Source: Anaerolineaceae bacterium UBA6801 (lineage in GTDB: Bacteria; Chloroflexota; Anaerolineae; Anaerolineales; Anaerolineaceae). From it: a stretch of DNA of 9,157 nt. The notes under the pieces were generated by a model. It was not told the DNA's origin, ran no database searches, and worked only from the letters and a program-made list of their open reading frames with translations. The stretch lies in NCBI GenBank assembly GCA_002452315.1, contig DKFH01000064.1, forward strand, positions 1 to 9,157, given 5' to 3'. Of this stretch, positions 5,120 to 9,157 are shown piece by piece; the first letter of the stretch is position 1, and each line of letters opens with the position of its first letter. The position numbers and the translations under genes are program-made.

Positions 5120-7162
5120 ATGCCCTTTGAACTGCACGCACCCTACCAACCCACCGGCGACCAGCCCCAGGCCATTACCGACCTCGTCTCGGGCATCCAA
5201 CAGGGCATGCGCCACCAGGTCCTGCTGGGCGCCACCGGCACGGGCAAGACCTTCACGGTAGCCAATGTGATCCAGCAGGTGCAGCTGCCCACCCTGGTGA
5301 TGGCGCACAACAAAACCCTGGGAGCGCAGCTCTACGCCGAGTTCAAGGAGTTCTTCCCTAACAACGCGGTGGAGTACTTCGTCTCGTACTACGATTACTA
5401 CCAGCCCGAAGCCTATGTGCCCCAGCGCGACCTGTATATCGAAAAAGAGACCAATATCAACGAGGAGATCGACCGTTTGCGCCTGGCGGCCACCACTGCG
5501 CTGATGTCGCGCAAGGATGTGATCATCGTCGCCTCGGTATCCGCCATTTATGGGCTGGGGGACCCCGAAGCCTACCGTGATACCGTGGTGCACCTGGAGG
5601 TGGGGCAGATCTACCGGCGCAATGCGCTGCTGCGGCGGCTGGTGGAGAGCCAGTACACCCGCAATGATATTGAGCTCAAGCCGGGCGTGTTTCGTGTGCG
5701 TGGCGATACCCTGGAGGTGCTGCCGGCCTACGATGACCGGCGCGCGTTCAGGATCAGCTTCTTTGGAGATGAGGTCGAGCGCATCATCACCGTCAACCCC
5801 CTGACCGGTGAGGTGTTCGGCGAACACGAGGCGGTGGAGATCTTCCCCGCCAAGCACTACATCACCGAGGATGAGCGCATGGCACAGGCCCTGCTGCACA
5901 TCGAGGCTGAACTGGAGGAACGCCTGGCAGCGCTGCGTGCGGCGGGCCAGCTGTTGGAAGCGCAACGGCTGGAGCAGCGCACCCGCTACGACCTGGAGAT
6001 GCTGCGCGAGGTGGGCTATTGCTCGGGGATCGAAAACTACTCCCGCCATATCGACGGCCGCCCGGCCGGATCACCGCCCTGGACCCTGATCGACTTTCTG
6101 CCCAAAGAATACCTGCTGGTGATCGATGAATCGCATATGATGATCCCCCAGATCCGCGGGATGTATAACGGGGACCGCTCACGCAAGCAGGTGTTGATCG
6201 AGTATGGCTTCCGGCTGCCCTCTGCGCTGGATAACCGGCCCCTTAAGTTTGATGAATTCAAGCAGCAAATGGGCATCACCCTGTACACCTCGGCCACCCC
6301 GGCCGATTACGAGCTTTCTATCGCCGACCAGGTGGTGGAGCAGATCATCCGCCCCACCGGCCTGGTGGACCCCGAGGTGATCGTGCGCCCGACGGAAGGC
6401 CAGGTGGACGATTTGGTGGGTGAAATTCACCGCCGGGTAGAAACCGGGGAGCGCGTGTTGGTGACCACCCTCACCAAGCGCATGGCAGAGGACCTCTCGG
6501 ATTACCTGCTTGAGCTGGGCTTGAAGGTACACTACCTGCACTCGGAAGTTGAGACGCTGGAACGGGTGGGCATCCTGCGGGACCTGCGCCTGGGTGTGTT
6601 TGACGTGGTTGTGGGGATCAACCTCTTGCGTGAAGGGCTGGACCTGCCAGAGGTCTCGCTGGTGGCGATACTGGATGCCGATAAACAGGGCTTCCTGCGT
6701 TCGGGCACGGCGCTGATCCAGACGATTGGGCGGGCCGCGCGCCACCTGCACGGGCAGGTGATCATGTATGCCGACCGGATCACTGATGCGATGAAGCAGG
6801 CCATCGATGAAACCAACCGCCGTCGGGAGATCCAGGTGGCTTACAACAAGGAGCACCACATCGAGCCGGCCAGTGTGGTCAAAGCCGTGCGCGACCTGAC
6901 GGACCGGCTGGCGCGGGCTGCCGGCGTTGAGGACGGGGAGCACCTGCGCGGCAAAGCCAGCAAGCTGGAGCAGAAAGAGCTGCTCAGGATGATTACCGAG
7001 CTGGAAAGGCAGATGAAGGCGGCCGCCAGGGAGCTGGAATTCGAACGGGCAGCCTTATTGCGTGACCAGGTCTATGAACTGCGTACCATGCTGGCGGAGG
7101 AATCTGACCTGCCGCCGTGGAAGAAGGTACAGCTACTGACGGGCGGCGCAGACCAGGGCTGA
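5120..7162 (+). CDS. uvrB: UvrABC excinuclease subunit B
   Basis: UvrB is the damage-verifying helicase-like subunit of nucleotide excision repair. It is loaded by UvrA, then binds UvrC for dual incision. The 680 residues match the usual 650-700 and the protein looks intact. Visible parts are Walker A GATGTGKT at 37-44; the aromatic β-hairpin YYDYYQPEAYVPQRDLY at about 90-106, which clamps and probes DNA; the motif II box DESH at 336-339; LYTSATP (388-394); VGINLLREGLDLPE (498-511); motif VI QTIGRAAR at 534-541; and a C-terminal UVR domain (about 615-655) for UvrC contact. FLRSGTALIQ carries GT where ER or ET is common, a minor variation. The start has AGGA at 5108-5111, eight bases upstream. 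uvrA and uvrC are not adjacent. The downstream gene is convergent, with only 31 bases between stops, so uvrB appears monocistronic. Confidence 0.98.
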   Translation: MPFELHAPYQPTGDQPQAITDLVSGIQQGMRHQVLLGATGTGKTFTVANVIQQVQLPTLVMAHNKTLGAQLYAEFKEFFPNNAVEYFVSYYDYYQPEAYVPQRDLYIEKETNINEEIDRLRLAATTALMSRKDVIIVASVSAIYGLGDPEAYRDTVVHLEVGQIYRRNALLRRLVESQYTRNDIELKPGVFRVRGDTLEVLPAYDDRRAFRISFFGDEVERIITVNPLTGEVFGEHEAVEIFPAKHYITEDERMAQALLHIEAELEERLAALRAAGQLLEAQRLEQRTRYDLEMLREVGYCSGIENYSRHIDGRPAGSPPWTLIDFLPKEYLLVIDESHMMIPQIRGMYNGDRSRKQVLIEYGFRLPSALDNRPLKFDEFKQQMGITLYTSATPADYELSIADQVVEQIIRPTGLVDPEVIVRPTEGQVDDLVGEIHRRVETGERVLVTTLTKRMAEDLSDYLLELGLKVHYLHSEVETLERVGILRDLRLGVFDVVVGINLLREGLDLPEVSLVAILDADKQGFLRSGTALIQTIGRAARHLHGQVIMYADRITDAMKQAIDETNRRREIQVAYNKEHHIEPASVVKAVRDLTDRLARAAGVEDGEHLRGKASKLEQKELLRMITELERQMKAAARELEFERAALLRDQVYELRTMLAEESDLPPWKKVQLLTGGADQG

Positions 7163-7193
7163 TCGAGTTATGTTTTCGGGATTGTGGTTGAAA

Positions 7194-7487
7194 CTAACCT
7201 GTTGAGAGCACGCTGAAGCGGTCAAAGTCCCCTCGGGCTTCCTCAAAGGCATAATCGACTGTGGTGACCTGTGCGCTGAGCGGTCCCCGGCGCAAGTCTG
7301 CCAGCAATCGATTGAGGGCGGCCAGGTCACCTTCGGCCATCACCTCCACGCGGCCGTCATAGCGGTTGCGCACCCAGCCCTGCAAGCCCTGTTCTTGGGC
7401 TGCTCTGACGACAAAAAAGCGGAATCCCACCCCCTGAACACGGCCCTTCACATGGGCATGTAAGCGATAGATTTCTTGTTCGGTCAT
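7194..7487 (-). CDS. acyP: Acylphosphatase
   Basis: This small cytoplasmic enzyme (97 residues; family about 90-100) hydrolyses acyl phosphates such as acetyl phosphate and carbamoyl phosphate to a carboxylate and phosphate. The signature GRVQGVGFRFFVVRAA (15-30) contains the phosphate-binding cradle and the catalytic arginine R23. GWVRNRYDGRVEV (37-49) contains the catalytic asparagine N41, so both residues sit at the numbers known from the classical enzymes. The fold is a single ferredoxin-like α/β sandwich. The ATG at 7487 gives the usual short N-terminus before the signature, but no strong Shine-Dalgarno precedes it. A TAAAAT -10 candidate on the minus strand at 7517-7522 lacks a good -35. 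It converges on uvrB. Confidence 0.95.
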   Translation of the reverse strand: MTEQEIYRLHAHVKGRVQGVGFRFFVVRAAQEQGLQGWVRNRYDGRVEVMAEGDLAALNRLLADLRRGPLSAQVTTVDYAFEEARGDFDRFSVLSTG

Positions 7488-7668
7488 GAAAGCACCCAGT
7501 TTTTCCTTTTATCCCCATTTTACCGGAATCTTAGTGAACAAGGTGAATAATCCCCTGAATAAAAAGATTAACTCATCAGTTATTGATGTGGCGGGGGGGC
7601 AATTGAAAAACAAAAGCGTTCATCTGAAATTATCACCGAATATGAATTTCGCTATAAATATTTAAATG

Positions 7669-7693
7669 AAAAAGGGCGACGCATGCGTCGCCC
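7669..7693 (-). terminator. Rho-independent terminator of the HEAT/M50 operon, built on a perfect palindrome
   Basis: GGGCGACGCATGCGTCGCCC at 7674-7693 is a perfect 20-base palindrome (an eight-pair stem with a CATG loop). Read on the minus strand it is followed directly by TTTTT (complement of 7669-7673). It begins 28 bases after the stop codon of the HEAT-repeat gene. The outer bases (CTACTAC on the plus strand, GTAGTAG before the stem on the minus strand) give it the GTAGGGGCG...CGCCC form of a dispersed palindromic element. The rest of 7488-7668 holds no gene I can support, only a run of seven G at 7593-7599 and a small CATCA/TGATG dyad at 7574-7588. Confidence 0.8.
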
Positions 7694-7721
7694 CTACTAC
7701 GATTGTTTTTTTGGATGTGGG

Positions 7722-8726
7722 TTAATAACTGCCCTCGTCTTCTTCCAGCCAATCCTCCAGGTCGTCCTCGTCGAAGTTCAGCAGATCAAACTGGTTGACC
7801 TGTTCGATGAAATCGAGGTTTTCAAGGGCTTCTTCAAGATAAAGAACTTCATCCATATCGTCAGTGTCTTCGAGGGCCAGTTCGATCAACTGGCGTACGC
7901 CGTCGCCACCGATTTTGGAGAGCGCCCAGATGGCGGCATAATAGAGCTCCTCGTCATCGGTGCCTTCCTCCAGCAGGTCAAACAGCAGCTCACGGGCTGC
8001 TTGAGCTTCCAGCTCGCCGGCCGCCCGGATGGCTTCACAGCGGACGACGGAATCGGGGTGGTCAAACATCTCCAGGACGGATTCAGTCCAGCGCTTGTCA
8101 TAGCTGCGACCCATGGCAAATAAGGCGCTCTGCAGCCATTCCTCGTCATTTTTTTCAAAGGCACGGCTGATAAAGTCGGGGATGTCAGGGTGGCTGGCAT
8201 ACCCGAGCGCTTCAAGCGCCCGCCGTCTGACTTGCCTATCGCGGGAATCGAGGTGGGCTTTGATCAGGCAGTCCAATACCTGCTGGTAGGTGGCGGCTTT
8301 GATCTCCTCCAGTTCGCCCAGGTAGACGAACATCCCCAGGGCCGAGGCCGCCGCGGCCCGCACGACCGGTTCGGGGTCATCGGTCAGGCGTTTGATCAAC
8401 AGGGGGACCAATTCTTCGTTTTGCGATTGCCACAACAAGCGGATGGCGGTGGTCCGGGCCACCGGGTCTTCATCTTCCAGGCACATGACCGCGAAGGGGT
8501 CAAAATTCAGCAGGGTATCGCCTTCAGCCAGGTTTTCCATGTCTTCCAACAGGCCCCTGCGGCGCTCGGTCCATACTTGAGGCCAGACGCTTGCCATCAG
8601 GTGCAGGTCTTCGGTGGTGATATCGGAGAAATAGTAGACCATCCCAACAGGCAAAGGCGATTCGTTATCGAGCAGCGCGGCTTTGACGGCGTCAAATTCG
8701 TAAGTGTGTTGGCTTTTTGCGTACAT
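7722..8726 (-). CDS. HEAT-repeat protein of unknown function
   Basis: This 334-residue soluble, acidic protein has no signal peptide. An N-terminal region (about 1-75) is followed by tandem helical HEAT-like repeats from about 76 to 305. Repeat cores include DPVARTTAIRLL (87-98), EPVVRAAAASALG (119-131), RQVRRRALEALG (164-175) and DSVVRCEAIRAAGEL (225-239), each with the Asp...Val-Arg pattern of HEAT helices. The C-terminus (about 310-334) is strongly acidic (DEDDLEDWLEEDE). Such proteins are usually protein-binding scaffolds; the partner is unknown. The start at 8726 has GAGGA seven bases upstream. An in-frame upstream start at 8849 would overlap the preceding gene by 100 bases and is rejected. 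The gene lies 23 bases after the M50 protease gene on the same strand, so the two are probably co-transcribed, and it ends at a strong terminator. Confidence 0.85.
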   Translation of the reverse strand: MYAKSQHTYEFDAVKAALLDNESPLPVGMVYYFSDITTEDLHLMASVWPQVWTERRRGLLEDMENLAEGDTLLNFDPFAVMCLEDEDPVARTTAIRLLWQSQNEELVPLLIKRLTDDPEPVVRAAAASALGMFVYLGELEEIKAATYQQVLDCLIKAHLDSRDRQVRRRALEALGYASHPDIPDFISRAFEKNDEEWLQSALFAMGRSYDKRWTESVLEMFDHPDSVVRCEAIRAAGELEAQAARELLFDLLEEGTDDEELYYAAIWALSKIGGDGVRQLIELALEDTDDMDEVLYLEEALENLDFIEQVNQFDLLNFDEDDLEDWLEEDEGSY

Positions 8727-8749
8727 TTTGTGTTCCTCGAAAATGGAGA

Positions 8750-9157
8750 TTAAGGAAAGACAATCGGGTTGGTGAAATCCAGCACGGTGATTACGACCAT
8801 CAATAAGATCAGCAGCAAGAAACTGACGGTATTGACGGCGTTTTCCCATTCCTGGGGGATGCGTTTGCCGGTCAGCAGCTCTGGCAGGGTGAACAGGATC
8901 CGGCCGCCATCCAATGCGGGGATGGGCAGGAGGTTGGTGATCCCCAAGGCCAGGGTAATATTGGCGATGATGGACAGGGTGAAGACCGGCAGCGGCTCAG
9001 CCGTTGGAAGGGACGTTTCCTGGTCCATCTCGACGGCCTGGCTGTAGATGTCGTAGATGCCCTTATAGCCGACAGGGCGGGCGAGGGCGGGGTCCACCGA
9101 GCCGCGGATCAACCTGACCGGCAGCAACAGGGTCTCGCGGATGATGAAGCCGGTGGC
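8750..9157 (-). CDS. rseP: M50 site-2 (RseP-type) intramembrane metalloprotease, C-terminal part
   Basis: The frame is open to the window edge and gives the last 135 residues. The fragment contains NLLPIPALDGGR (75-86), the second signature of site-2 proteases. Its LDG aspartate (D83) is the third zinc ligand. The hydrophobic segments at about 57-78 and 108-127 are the expected membrane helices. The upstream segment RPVGYKGIYDIY corresponds to the GPVG-type region before the LDG helix. The N-terminal HExxH helix and the PDZ domain lie outside the window. The family cuts membrane-embedded substrates such as anti-sigma factors and leftover signal peptides. Codon 9125-9127 is TTG and is an internal leucine, not the start. 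The HEAT-repeat gene follows 23 bases later. Confidence 0.92.
   Translation of the reverse strand, partial: ATGFIIRETLLLPVRLIRGSVDPALARPVGYKGIYDIYSQAVEMDQETSLPTAEPLPVFTLSIIANITLALGITNLLPIPALDGGRILFTLPELLTGKRIPQEWENAVNTVSFLLLILLMVVITVLDFTNPIVFP

Noticed and set aside
4911..5141. 76-codon minus-strand frame in the spacer before uvrB
   Set aside because: It has no ribosome binding site or family likeness, and it overlaps the uvrB promoter candidate and start.
5087..6049. Long minus-strand open frame opposite the uvrB start
   Set aside because: It is antisense to a well-supported uvrB gene, has low-complexity His/Gln/Leu-rich composition, and shows no recognisable domain.
7593..7599. Run of seven G as a phase-variable tract
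   Set aside because: It lies in non-coding DNA, not clearly within a promoter, and is too short to argue for phase variation.
7683..8753. Plus-strand frames across the HEAT-repeat gene
   Set aside because: They are shadows of the HEAT-repeat coding sequence, which has clear repeat periodicity and a good ribosome binding site on the minus strand.

Overview
The window looks like chromosomal DNA of a Chloroflexota bacterium, most likely Anaerolineae. This is an inference from three things: GC-rich genes separated by AT-rich spacers, a secreted M6-type peptidase with a C-terminal FLPL tail of the kind I associate with Chloroflexota exoproteins, and a palindromic terminator element of a type I recall from such genomes. 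No gene here fixes the phylum by itself.

Layout. Positions 1-93 hold the C-terminus of an unidentified membrane protein. Positions 195-455 hold the first ~85 residues of an ABC transporter ATPase that is cut off after Walker A, so it is a gene remnant. A perfect TATAAT lies in its aberrant tail and probably drives the next gene, a tryptophanase (525-1904). A 282-base non-coding stretch (1905-2186) follows, with several short dyads and a good promoter. That promoter serves a probable two-gene operon: a small lipoprotein (2187-2636) and, 12 bases later, a large secreted M6-family metallopeptidase with two fibronectin type III repeats (2649-4868). A 251-base spacer carries a long imperfect hairpin and a probable promoter for uvrB (5120-7162).

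On the minus strand, converging on uvrB, are an acylphosphatase (7194-7487), then a 234-base spacer ending in a rho-independent terminator, then a probable operon read leftwards from the window edge: an M50 site-2 (RseP-type) protease (C-terminal part, 8750-9157) followed 23 bases later by a HEAT-repeat protein (7722-8726).

How the genes relate. The window is a patchwork of unconnected functions: tryptophan catabolism to indole, pyruvate and ammonia; extracellular proteolysis; nucleotide excision repair; acyl-phosphate hydrolysis; and intramembrane proteolysis. Only two gene pairs look co-transcribed (lipoprotein + M6 peptidase; M50 protease + HEAT protein). I found no CRISPR array, tRNA, rRNA, transposase or defence cassette. 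No non-coding stretch exceeds 300 bases. The points most worth a second look are the tryptophanase with a tyrosine-phenol-lyase-like framework, the truncated ABC gene and its junction promoter, the mosaic fibronectin duplication, the C-terminal FLPL tail and the palindromic terminator.
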